Below are positions 19,172 to 26,774 of a stretch of 64,000 nucleotides of DNA, piece by piece. The position numbers were made by a program, and so were the translations under genes. Origin of the DNA: Microbacteriaceae bacterium (GTDB lineage Bacteria; Actinomycetota; Actinomycetes; Actinomycetales; Microbacteriaceae). The notes beneath the pieces were generated by a model, which was not told the DNA's origin, made no database searches, and worked only from the letters and a program-made list of their open reading frames with translations. Positions within the stretch are counted from its first letter, which is position 1. Each line of letters starts with the position of its first letter. The stretch lies in the NCBI GenBank assembly GCA_025352325.1, contig JANXTR010000045.1, positions 186,001 through 250,000 on the forward strand. The letters run 5' to 3'.

Positions 19172-20203
19172 ATGGAATATCGACGCCTCGGGGGTTCCGG
19201 CCTCCTCGTCCCGGTGCTCTCGCTCGGCACCGCCACCTTCGGTGGGAGTTCCGAGCCCGGCTCCTGGGGCGACACCGACGAGGCCGGGGCGACGCGCATC
19301 GTCGACATCGCCTTGGACGCCGGCCTGAACTTCTTCGACACCGCCGACATGTATGCAGAGGGCCGCTCGGAGGAAGTGCTCGGCGTCGCCCTCCGCGGAC
19401 GCCGCGACCAGGTGCTCATTGGCACGAAGGCGACCCAGCGCAGTGGAACCGGTCCGAACGATGTCGGCTCGTCGCGCTCCCACCTGACGGCGGCTCTTGA
19501 GGGCAGCCTCAGGCGCCTCGATACCGATCACGTCGACGTGTACTACCTGCACAACATGGACGCCCTCACCCCGGTGGACGAGACGCTGAGCACGCTCGAC
19601 GAGTTTGTGCGCAGCGGCAAGGTGCGCTACCTCGGCGTCTCGAACTTCTCGGCCTGGCACCTGATGAAGTCGCTGTCGGTGTCGGAGCGGTACGGGTGGT
19701 CGCGCTACGTCGTGCAGCAGTTGTTCTATTCGCTCGCCGCGCGCGAGGCCGAGTGGGAACTGCTGCCGCTGGGGCTCGACCAGAACGTCGGAACGGTGGT
19801 GTGGAGTCCGCTCGCTCAGAGCCGGCTGTCTGGCAAGATCCGTCGCGGGCAGGCGCTCGATGCTTCGAGCCGCACGGTAGCCCCCTCCGAGACCGAGCAG
19901 TCGGCCGACCAGGAGTTCGTCTACGACCTCGTGGATGTCCTGGCCGACGTCGCCGACGAGCTGGGAAAGAGCATCCCCCAGGTCGCGATCAACTGGCTGC
20001 TGGAGCGCCCGACGATCTCGTCGGTCATCCTGGGCGCCCGCACCGAGCAGCAGCTGCGGCAGAACCTCGGGTCGATCGGCTGGAGCATGACGCTCGAGCA
20101 GCGGGCCAAGCTGGATGCCGCCAGCGCCCGCCCGCTGCCGTACCCGTACTGGCATCAGCAGCAGAATCTCGCCGAACGCGTGCCGCTTCACGGATTCCGG
20201 TAG
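19172..20203 (+). CDS. aldo/keto reductase
   Basis: MEYRRLGGSGLLVPVLSLGTATFGG, NFFDTADMYAEGRSEEVLG, DHVDVYYLHNMD. Confidence 0.93.
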   Translation: MEYRRLGGSGLLVPVLSLGTATFGGSSEPGSWGDTDEAGATRIVDIALDAGLNFFDTADMYAEGRSEEVLGVALRGRRDQVLIGTKATQRSGTGPNDVGSSRSHLTAALEGSLRRLDTDHVDVYYLHNMDALTPVDETLSTLDEFVRSGKVRYLGVSNFSAWHLMKSLSVSERYGWSRYVVQQLFYSLAAREAEWELLPLGLDQNVGTVVWSPLAQSRLSGKIRRGQALDASSRTVAPSETEQSADQEFVYDLVDVLADVADELGKSIPQVAINWLLERPTISSVILGARTEQQLRQNLGSIGWSMTLEQRAKLDAASARPLPYPYWHQQQNLAERVPLHGFR

Positions 20204-20224
20204 TCGGCGCTAGACTTCGTATTA

Positions 20225-20345
20225 CACCTCTCCCACCGGCAAAGCCGGGTTCTGGGACGCCAGAGGTGCTTCTAGTTCCCCGTGGTTCTTCGACCGTGGG
20301 GGCGTCCACACAGCCGGTGGAGGATCCGTTCTCCGCCCGAGGAGC
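20225..20345 (+). ncRNA. candidate structured 5' leader of the SNF2 helicase mRNA
   Basis: Hairpin 1: CACCTCT/CCCA/CCGGC-AAA-GCCGG/TGGG/AGAGGTG (20225-20268). Hairpin 2: CCCCGTGGT-TCTTCG-ACCGTGGGG (20278-20301). Hairpin 3: TCCAC-N7-GTGGA (20305-20321). An RBS and the ATG at 20349 follow. Confidence 0.5.
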
Positions 20346-20348
20346 ATC

Positions 20349-22529
20349 ATGGCCACACCCGGCCGCAGTCCTGGAAGTAACAGTTCCCGCAACATCAAGT
20401 CCGGCAGTAAGACTGGCAGCCGTCAAGGCTCGCGCCGTGGCGCCCCGCAGCAGCAGCAGCGGCGTCGCCAGCACCAGGACGAAGCCGGTGTCATCCCGGT
20501 GCTCGCCCGCACGGTGCGCGCCATCGAGAACTCCGCCGAGCGCGGCAAGGTCAACCCGGCGAACCGCACCCGCTTCCGCGTCGTCGCGGTGCTGGTGCGC
20601 GAGGAGCGCGCCCGTATCAAGGGCGACAAGGAGCTCAGCGACGCCGAACGCGTCAAGGAGCTCACCCGCCTCGACGGCATCGCCACGATCATGGCGAAGA
20701 CCGCCGCCCGTGACACCACCCTCATCCAGCTGCTGACCGACAATGCGCCGCTCACTCCGGCCGCGCTCGAGATGCGCCGTGCCATGCTCATGGAGGCCGG
20801 TGGCGAGCTCAGCCCCGACGACCTGATCGTCGTCACCGAGGCCCCGGTCAAGCCGGCCGTGGAGGAGCGCCAAGTCGTTCCGCAGTCGGTGAAGCAGTTC
20901 CAGATGTCGAACCCGTTCCTGGCCCCCGACTTCTCATCGTCGAACGCTCCGGTCTCGACCACGAACCGTCTCGCGAACTGGGAGCTCATCGAGCCCCTCT
21001 TCCGCTCCTTCGAGGTCGGCGTCGGCGGGGTTGCCAGCATGGATCTGCCAGAGGCGCGCTCGCTCGCGACGCCCGGTGGCATCGAGCTGATGCGTCACCA
21101 GGCCCGCTTCATTGAGAGCGCCCGCGCGGGTCACCGCAGCTACCTGCTCGCCGACGAGCCCGGGCTCGGCAAGACCGCTCAGGCGCTGCTCGCCGCGAAT
21201 GTGACGAGCTCCTATCCGCTGCTGGTCGTCGTCCCGAACGTCGTGAAGGTCAACTGGGCCCGCGAGGTCGAGAAGTGGACGCCGCAGCGCGTCTCGACCG
21301 TCGTCCACGGTGACGGGGCCGACATCGACGCCTTCGCCGACGTCGTCATCGTCAACTACGAGGTGCTCGATCGGCACGTGGCCTGGCTGTCGCGTCGCGG
21401 CTTCAAGGGCATGGTCGTCGATGAGGCCCACTTCATCAAGAACAAGGACTCGCAGCGCTCCAAGAACGTTCAGGCTCTCTCGAAGAGCATTCGTGCGGTC
21501 ACGCCTAAGGCGCTGATGATCGCTCTCACCGGAACGCCCCTGATCAACCAGATCGAGGACTTCCGCATGATCTGGCAGTTCCTGGGCTGGATCGACGACA
21601 AGAAGCCGCTGACCGAGCTCATGCGCCGCCTCGAGGAGACCGAGCTGGATCCCGGTGACAACGGGTTCTTCCGTGCCGCGCGCGATTCCGTCGTCGACAT
21701 GGGCATCGTGCGTCGCAAGAAGGTGGACGTCGCTGCCGACATCCCTGCGCGTCGCGTCGCCGACATCCCGGTCGAGCTCGACGGCGAAGCCGGCCGCTCG
21801 ATCCACGAGGCCGAGGCCGCGCTGGTCACCCGACTCGTGGAGCGGTACCGCCGCGTCATCGCGACGCGTCCGGACTCCGACCCGGCAGACATCATCCGGC
21901 TGGTGGCCGCGGCGGAGCTCGAGGAGACCCGACAGGCGGGCGGTGACGGCAGCGGAGACAACGTCTTCACGATGGTCCGCAAGATCGGCCAGGCCAAGGC
22001 CACGCCCGCAGCGGACTACACGGTCAACCTGGCCAGGAACGTCGGCAAGGTGGTGTTCTTCGCGAAGCACATCGATGTCATGGACACCGCCGAGAAGCAC
22101 TTCGCTGCGGCTGGCCTCACGACCGTCTCGCTTCGCGGCGACCAGACCTCGAAGGCCCGTCAGCTGGCGATCGACTCGTTCACCAATGATCCGGATGTCG
22201 CGGTCGCGGTGTGTTCGCTGACCGCCGCCGGCGTCGGGGTCAACCTGCAGGCCGCGTCCAACGTGGTGCTCGCGGAACTGAGCTGGACCAACGCCGAGCA
22301 GACGCAGGCGATCGACCGCGTGCACCGCATCGGCCAGGAGCTGCCCGTCACCGCGTGGCGCATCATCGCAGCGGGCACGCTCGACGGCCGTATCTCGCAG
22401 CTCATCGACGCGAAGGCGGGCCTCGCGGCTCGCGCGCTCGACGGCGAGGCGGCGCTCGATGTGGCCGAGGGGTCCGTGCAGCTTGAGGCGCTCATCGCGG
22501 TGCTGACGGATGCCGTGGGGCAGCTGTAG
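20349..22529 (+). CDS. SNF2-related DEAD/DEAH-box helicase
   Basis: LLADEPGLGKTAQALLAA (Walker A), GMVVDEAHFIKN (DEAH), IALTGTPLINQ, QAIDRVHRIGQ. Confidence 0.93.
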   Translation: MATPGRSPGSNSSRNIKSGSKTGSRQGSRRGAPQQQQRRRQHQDEAGVIPVLARTVRAIENSAERGKVNPANRTRFRVVAVLVREERARIKGDKELSDAERVKELTRLDGIATIMAKTAARDTTLIQLLTDNAPLTPAALEMRRAMLMEAGGELSPDDLIVVTEAPVKPAVEERQVVPQSVKQFQMSNPFLAPDFSSSNAPVSTTNRLANWELIEPLFRSFEVGVGGVASMDLPEARSLATPGGIELMRHQARFIESARAGHRSYLLADEPGLGKTAQALLAANVTSSYPLLVVVPNVVKVNWAREVEKWTPQRVSTVVHGDGADIDAFADVVIVNYEVLDRHVAWLSRRGFKGMVVDEAHFIKNKDSQRSKNVQALSKSIRAVTPKALMIALTGTPLINQIEDFRMIWQFLGWIDDKKPLTELMRRLEETELDPGDNGFFRAARDSVVDMGIVRRKKVDVAADIPARRVADIPVELDGEAGRSIHEAEAALVTRLVERYRRVIATRPDSDPADIIRLVAAAELEETRQAGGDGSGDNVFTMVRKIGQAKATPAADYTVNLARNVGKVVFFAKHIDVMDTAEKHFAAAGLTTVSLRGDQTSKARQLAIDSFTNDPDVAVAVCSLTAAGVGVNLQAASNVVLAELSWTNAEQTQAIDRVHRIGQELPVTAWRIIAAGTLDGRISQLIDAKAGLAARALDGEAALDVAEGSVQLEALIAVLTDAVGQL

Positions 22530-22564
22530 CCGCCCGATCCTGACCGTGTGGTGAACAGCTCGCG

Positions 22565-22623
22565 AACTCTCAACCATCTAGCGAAACTTCACGGGTTGTC
22601 CGCGTTTCCAGGCTGAGTATTGT
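22565..22623 (+). promoter_or_regulatory. promoter module 1 (upstream element plus -35 TTGTCC, 16 bp, -10 TATTGT)
   Basis: CTCTCAACCATCTAGCGAAACTTCAC upstream; TTGTCC 22596-22601; TATTGT 22618-22623. Homologous, with identical spacing, to the module at 23063-23119. Confidence 0.55.
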
Positions 22624-22629
22624 CATGTC

Positions 22630-22995
22630 TACCGGAAGGCCGAACCGCAAGGTGAGGCACGAAAGTAACAGAAAGACCCTCGGGTCTCGACGAACCGCTC
22701 GCGCGGTGTTGGGCGGTGCTTGCACCGCTTGGCGCTGGTGCGGGGGGAACGCGGAACCGGGGGTCTTTCGTTTGAGCCCCTGTTCACCCCGCGTGCCACC
22801 CCTCCCGTTTGTACCCCGTTCTATCCGCAAAGCTGCGGACACCCGCTCTGGGGGCAGCGAATGCTTGATGGTCTCACTACATTCAGAAGTGCACTAGTTG
22901 GGGGACTAGCGGCGGCGGTGGTCAGTCACATCGCGTTCCGTCATACGGGGGTATTCACGGAACCGCGGACAGACCACCGCCGCCAGTATTTTCTT
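22630..22995 (+). ncRNA. candidate structured small RNA 1 with intrinsic-terminator-like 3' end
   Basis: Long-range stem GAAAGACCC (22671-22679)/GGGTCTTTC (22761-22769). Hairpins GCGGTGC-TT-GCACCGC (22713-22728), TCCGCA-AAGC-TGCGGA (22824-22839) and CTAGT-TGGGGG-ACTAG (22894-22909). A 13-bp perfect inverted repeat GGCGGCGGTGGTC (22911-22923)/GACCACCGCCGCC (22972-22984) is followed by AGTATTTTCTT. Confidence 0.5.
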
Positions 22996-23062
22996 CACCC
23001 AGGGCCCCCATCAGGTCGGCTCTCGCCCGCCGAGGTGCGCGACGGTTCAGCCGTCCGTGAAT

Positions 23063-23119
23063 CTCTCAACTCTCTAGTGAGAGTTGACCTATTGCGCGCT
23101 GTTCACGATTCGGTAGTGT
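23063..23119 (+). promoter_or_regulatory. promoter module 2 with palindromic operator
   Basis: TCAACTCTC-TAGT-GAGAGTTGA (23066-23087, 9-bp perfect arms); TTGCGC 23092-23097; 16 bp; TAGTGT 23114-23119; then CATGTCAACCGAAA, versus CATGTCTACCGGAA in copy 1. Confidence 0.55.
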
Positions 23120-23125
23120 CATGTC

Positions 23126-23565
23126 AACCGAAACAGCGCAACCCGAACATCCGTGGAGTAATCCGCGAATGCGACGGCCGCAGCCGGTGCTGAGAAGGCG
23201 ACGTTGGAGCGATGTCGCGGAGTGATCCGCGAGAGAGTTCCGGCGGCCGAGACCCCGCAGATCCGACGCTCCCATGTGTCGGGGACGCGGACGACCGGCG
23301 GCCCGATCGGCGCGCCGGAGTCAGCCGGATGGTGGCGGGGCTCTCATGCCCGCTGCCTCCCTGCCGACCGAGACGACGGAGGTCCCGCCACGTGTGGTGA
23401 TGACCGACGAACCGGATGCGGGCTCTCGCACTGCTGAACGAACGGTCCTGTGAAGGATGGTTCAGACGGCCGCTGCGGAGCTGCCCACCTCCCGAGAGCT
23501 CGCGGGGCGTGGCGCGTTGGATCGACCCACAGAAGTGCCCGGATTTCGCGACCCGGGCACTTCGT
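23126..23565 (+). ncRNA. candidate structured transcript 2 (sRNA or short-peptide mRNA)
   Basis: Follows promoter module 2. Hairpin CTGAAC..TCCT-GTGA-AGGA..GTTCAG (23434-23465). No convincing protein-coding gene before the 23532-23563 hairpin. Confidence 0.35.
23532..23563. terminator. hairpin terminator between convergent transcripts
   Basis: GAAGTGCCCGG-ATTTCGCGAC-CCGGGCACTTC, an 11-bp perfect stem just before the end of the minus-strand gene at 23598. Confidence 0.6.
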
Positions 23566-23597
23566 GTGTACAGGGGGTAGGCGAGCCGTCCGACCCC

Positions 23598-24146
23598 TCA
23601 GCGTGAGCTGTTCTCGGTGCGCCCCCGCACGATCCCGATGAAGGTCTCGACGGCCGGAGTGGTCGCGTCGATCGGCCAGACCAGGCTGATCCACGTCGAG
23701 GGCGAGTCGCGCAGGGGTCGGGCGATCACGTCGCGGCGGCCGAGCACCCGGGCGAGCGACTGCGGCATCCTGGCGATCCCGACGCCCGCGGCGACCAGCT
23801 CGAGAGTGTCGGCATCCTGACCAGGCAGGAGGTTCTCGCCGTCGAGGTCGTTCGGCGCGAGCCGTTCGCCAGCCTCGAGCGCGGCGAACAGGTGATCGCG
23901 CGAGGCGACGACGACGGGCAGCTCTTCATAGAGCCGGATGGCGCTGAACTCGTCGTCGGCGGCGGTGTCGCGCAGGAACGCCGCATCCGCGTCACCCCCG
24001 CGCAGAGCCTCGATCGCCTCCGCCGCCGAGGAGGGCCGCAGCTCGAGACGCTGCCGCCGCATCCGCTCGCGCCAGATGCGCTCCCATTTCGTCGGCGTGA
24101 CGCCTGGCACGAACGCCACGCGGAACGTCGGCAAAGGGTCGGGCAT
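23598..24146 (-). CDS. LysR-type substrate-binding domain protein without HTH
   Basis: MPDPLPTFRVAFVPGVTPTKWERIWRERM...GIARMPQSLARVLGRRDVIARPL; no N-terminal HTH. Divergent from DUF5997. Confidence 0.8.
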   Translation of the reverse strand: MPDPLPTFRVAFVPGVTPTKWERIWRERMRRQRLELRPSSAAEAIEALRGGDADAAFLRDTAADDEFSAIRLYEELPVVVASRDHLFAALEAGERLAPNDLDGENLLPGQDADTLELVAAGVGIARMPQSLARVLGRRDVIARPLRDSPSTWISLVWPIDATTPAVETFIGIVRGRTENSSR

Positions 24147-24225
24147 GGGCCAAGGCTACCGATGCTCGCCGCATCGGGGCCGCTGTGGGGCGGCCTCCAC
24201 CGCCCGCGGCGACTAGCCTGAGGGG

Positions 24226-24606
24226 ATGCCCAGACCCCAGTTCATGAAGCCCGAGACCGCGGCGAAGAAGCTCGAGGTGCTGCTGGCCGCGACGCCGGCC
24301 GAGTTCCAGGCGCGCGAACTCCGCCGCGAGGAGGTCGCCGCGCTGCAGGCGAGCCCGCCCGAGTGGCTGGCGACGCTGCGACGCGAGGGGCCGCATCCGC
24401 GCCCGGTCGTCGCCCAGCGCCTGGGCATCTCGAACTCCGGGCTCGCCCGCGGCGGGATCACCGAACCGCTCACCACCGCCGAGATCACTGCGCTGCTCGA
24501 GGAGTCGCCGCGCTGGCTCGAGTTGGAGCGCGACAAGCTCAAGGCCGTACGTGCCGAGGCCACGCGTCTCAAGCGCGAGAAGGCCGCCGCCGCAACGAAT
24601 GCTTAG
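24226..24606 (+). CDS. DUF5997 family protein
   Basis: MPRPQFMKPETAAKKLEVLLAATPAEFQ...HPRPVVAQRLGISNSGLARGGI. Confidence 0.8.
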   Translation: MPRPQFMKPETAAKKLEVLLAATPAEFQARELRREEVAALQASPPEWLATLRREGPHPRPVVAQRLGISNSGLARGGITEPLTTAEITALLEESPRWLELERDKLKAVRAEATRLKREKAAAATNA

Positions 24607-24629
24607 CGCTCCCGCGGGTCGGGCCGGCA

Positions 24630-25268
24630 TCACCGTCCGTGTCGCCGACGCCCGATGCGCGTGCGCAGGATCGCGAGCGTCGCCAGCACCACGATGAACA
24701 CCGACAGCCCTGCGATGTAGCCAATCAGGCTCGGGATGCCGTTCTTCGGGTCGATGAACGGGTAGGGGTACCAGCCGTACAGGGGTCCGCGGATCAGCGT
24801 GAAGGCCGCCCAGGCGAGCGGATACGACACCACGACCCACAGCGCGGTGAACGGCAGCCGCGCGCGGCCGGGGCCGAAAATCCAGTCCAGGACCAGGAAG
24901 ATCGGGATCCAGACGTGCAGCACCTCGTTCGGCCACTCGATGCCGACATAGTCGGTTGTGGGCACGCCGCGAAGCAGCAAGTTGTAGACGGCCGCCGTCA
25001 CGACGGCGTAGCAGAGAGCCGAGAGCTGGATGCTCGACAGCAGCACGGTGTCCCGTTGATGTGCGAGCGCCCAGGCGCCGCCCGCCAGGAGCAGGATCAC
25101 GTTGATCATGCTCGACTGGATGGTGAAGAACGCGAAGTAGTGGCCCGGGATGAGAGCGCCGTGAACGACCAGATCCTGGATCTGAAACGCCAGGGTAACG
25201 ACGATCGTGATCGCGGCGGCCAGCCGGAGCAGGCCGCACAGCCTGCGGGGCGTGGATGCACCTCCCAT
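24630..25268 (-). CDS. Pr6Pr family membrane protein
   Basis: Six hydrophobic segments; HYFAFFTIQSSMINVILLL...YPYPFIDPKNGIPSLIGYI. Confidence 0.8.
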   Translation of the reverse strand: MGGASTPRRLCGLLRLAAAITIVVTLAFQIQDLVVHGALIPGHYFAFFTIQSSMINVILLLAGGAWALAHQRDTVLLSSIQLSALCYAVVTAAVYNLLLRGVPTTDYVGIEWPNEVLHVWIPIFLVLDWIFGPGRARLPFTALWVVVSYPLAWAAFTLIRGPLYGWYPYPFIDPKNGIPSLIGYIAGLSVFIVVLATLAILRTRIGRRRHGR

Positions 25269-25272
25269 GGAA

Positions 25273-26193
25273 CTACCCCGTTCGCGCGTGCAGGTACTCG
25301 TTGATCTCCGTGGTGAGGAGGCGGTCCACCGGGTACTCGTCGCCGTCGACCGCCCGGATGGGCGCGGCATGCCGCCCGCTCGAGACCAGCCACGCGGCAT
25401 CCGCGCCCCGGAGGTCGTCGACGGTGAGCAACGCGTACTCGCCGGCGTACCCGTGAGACCCGGCCCAGTCAAAGATGTCGGCCTGCGTCGTGCCGGCCAA
25501 GATGCCTTGATCGGTGCGCGGGGTGAGCAGCGTCGTGCCGCGCTTGAGGATCAGATTCGACACCGCTCCCTCGAGCAGGAAGCCGTCCGAGCTCACCCAG
25601 AGCGTGTCATCGGCCCCGCGCCGAGCAGCCTCGCGGAACGCGCCGCGGTTCACCGCGTAGCTGAGCGTCTTGGCGCCAGCCAGCAGCCACGGCGAGGTGC
25701 GGGCGACGTCGTGGCGGTAACCGCGATCGAGGAGCACGATTCGGATGCCGTCGCGTCGCGCCGGTGTGTGGTCGGGCGCGACCGCCGCCAGCGCCCAGCC
25801 GGTCGGAATGAGCGCGCCCGGCCCCTGAGCAGGGACACTGTGAGCGCCCGCGCCGCCCTCGACTCCGCGCGTCAGCACGATCTTGACGAAGGCCTCGTCG
25901 GCGTCGCTCAGGTGCGCGGCGACCTCGCGGATCGCCGCCCGCCAGTGCGCGAGATCGGGTGCCGGGAGGTCGAGCATCTCGGCCGAGTGAGCGAAGCGTG
26001 CGAGATGCGCCTCGAGCGCCTGCAGGTGCCCGGTGCCGAGGCTGATGGTCTCGAAGACGCCGTCGCCGCGAGTCGCGGCCAGATCGAGCACGCTGAGTTG
26101 CGGCACGGACGGGTCAGCCGGGTAGTGGCCGGCGGGGGAGCCCTCGTCGTCGAAGGCGAGCCGCACCAGGAACGGCCCGGTCACGAACTCCAC
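25273..26193 (-). CDS. class IV aminotransferase / aminodeoxychorismate lyase-like
   Basis: ATRGDGVFETISL, GAKTLSYAVNRGAFREAARRGADDTLWVSSDGFLLEGAVSNL. Confidence 0.88.
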   Translation of the reverse strand: MEFVTGPFLVRLAFDDEGSPAGHYPADPSVPQLSVLDLAATRGDGVFETISLGTGHLQALEAHLARFAHSAEMLDLPAPDLAHWRAAIREVAAHLSDADEAFVKIVLTRGVEGGAGAHSVPAQGPGALIPTGWALAAVAPDHTPARRDGIRIVLLDRGYRHDVARTSPWLLAGAKTLSYAVNRGAFREAARRGADDTLWVSSDGFLLEGAVSNLILKRGTTLLTPRTDQGILAGTTQADIFDWAGSHGYAGEYALLTVDDLRGADAAWLVSSGRHAAPIRAVDGDEYPVDRLLTTEINEYLHARTG

Positions 26194-26507
26194 CTGAGCC
26201 GGTCGAGCCGCTGCAGCATCCCGTCGATCGTCGCGCCCAGCGCCGGGTAGGCCTCGCCGATGTCGCCGAGCATGCGTCGATCGCGGGCGTAGTCCGATCC
26301 CGGCTTGCGTCCGCCCTCGGCGTCAAACAGGTCGGCCCGCAGTAGCAGGACGACGAGCTCGTCGATCGTCGGCAGCGCATCCATGAACGCCCACGGGTCT
26401 TCGCCGCCCATGAGCCGCTCACTCACGACCGAGCCGAGCTCATCCTGGGCCTCGGCGCGGAGACCCTCGAGGCTCGCGCGGCGCAGGATCTCGGTATTCG
26501 ATGTCAC
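26181..26507 (-). CDS. hypothetical protein (108 aa)
   Basis: GTG start, MTSNTEILRRASLEGLRAEAQDELGSVVSERLMGGEDPWAFMDALPTIDELV...; overlaps the downstream aminotransferase start. Confidence 0.65.
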   Translation of the reverse strand: MTSNTEILRRASLEGLRAEAQDELGSVVSERLMGGEDPWAFMDALPTIDELVVLLLRADLFDAEGGRKPGSDYARDRRMLGDIGEAYPALGATIDGMLQRLDRLRWSS

Positions 26508-26577
26508 AATTCCGAGCCTACGCCCGGGTTCTGCACGAGCCTGGCAAGCAGCCGTCCGGCTGTGGAGGCGTCGCACC

Positions 26578-26765
26578 ATGACGACCACCGGCATCACGGG
26601 TCCACGGGTCAGCTCGGCCGGCTCATCATCGATCCGCTGCGGCAGCGGCCGCACACGGCGATCCGCGACGTCGAGGTCGCGGAGGTGACGGGCGACGTCG
26701 AGGCGCTGACCGGGCAACCGGCCCGCACGACCGACGAGGCGATCTCCGACAATCCGCCCCGATAG
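26578..26765 (+). pseudogene. remnant of an NmrA/QOR-type SDR-a5 reductase (N- and C-terminal scraps)
   Basis: MTTTGITG, then a frame change to STGQLGRLIIDPL; the C-terminal scrap VEALTGQPARTTDEAI matches the typical family ending. The middle is missing. Confidence 0.5.
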
Positions 26766-26774
26766 GGTCGGAGA

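Noticed and set aside
22625-22897. 90-aa ORF MSTGRPNRKVRHESNRKTLG... after promoter 1
   Set aside because: Low-complexity composition, no RBS, ATG lies upstream of the expected TSS; the same DNA forms many stems, so an RNA is favoured.
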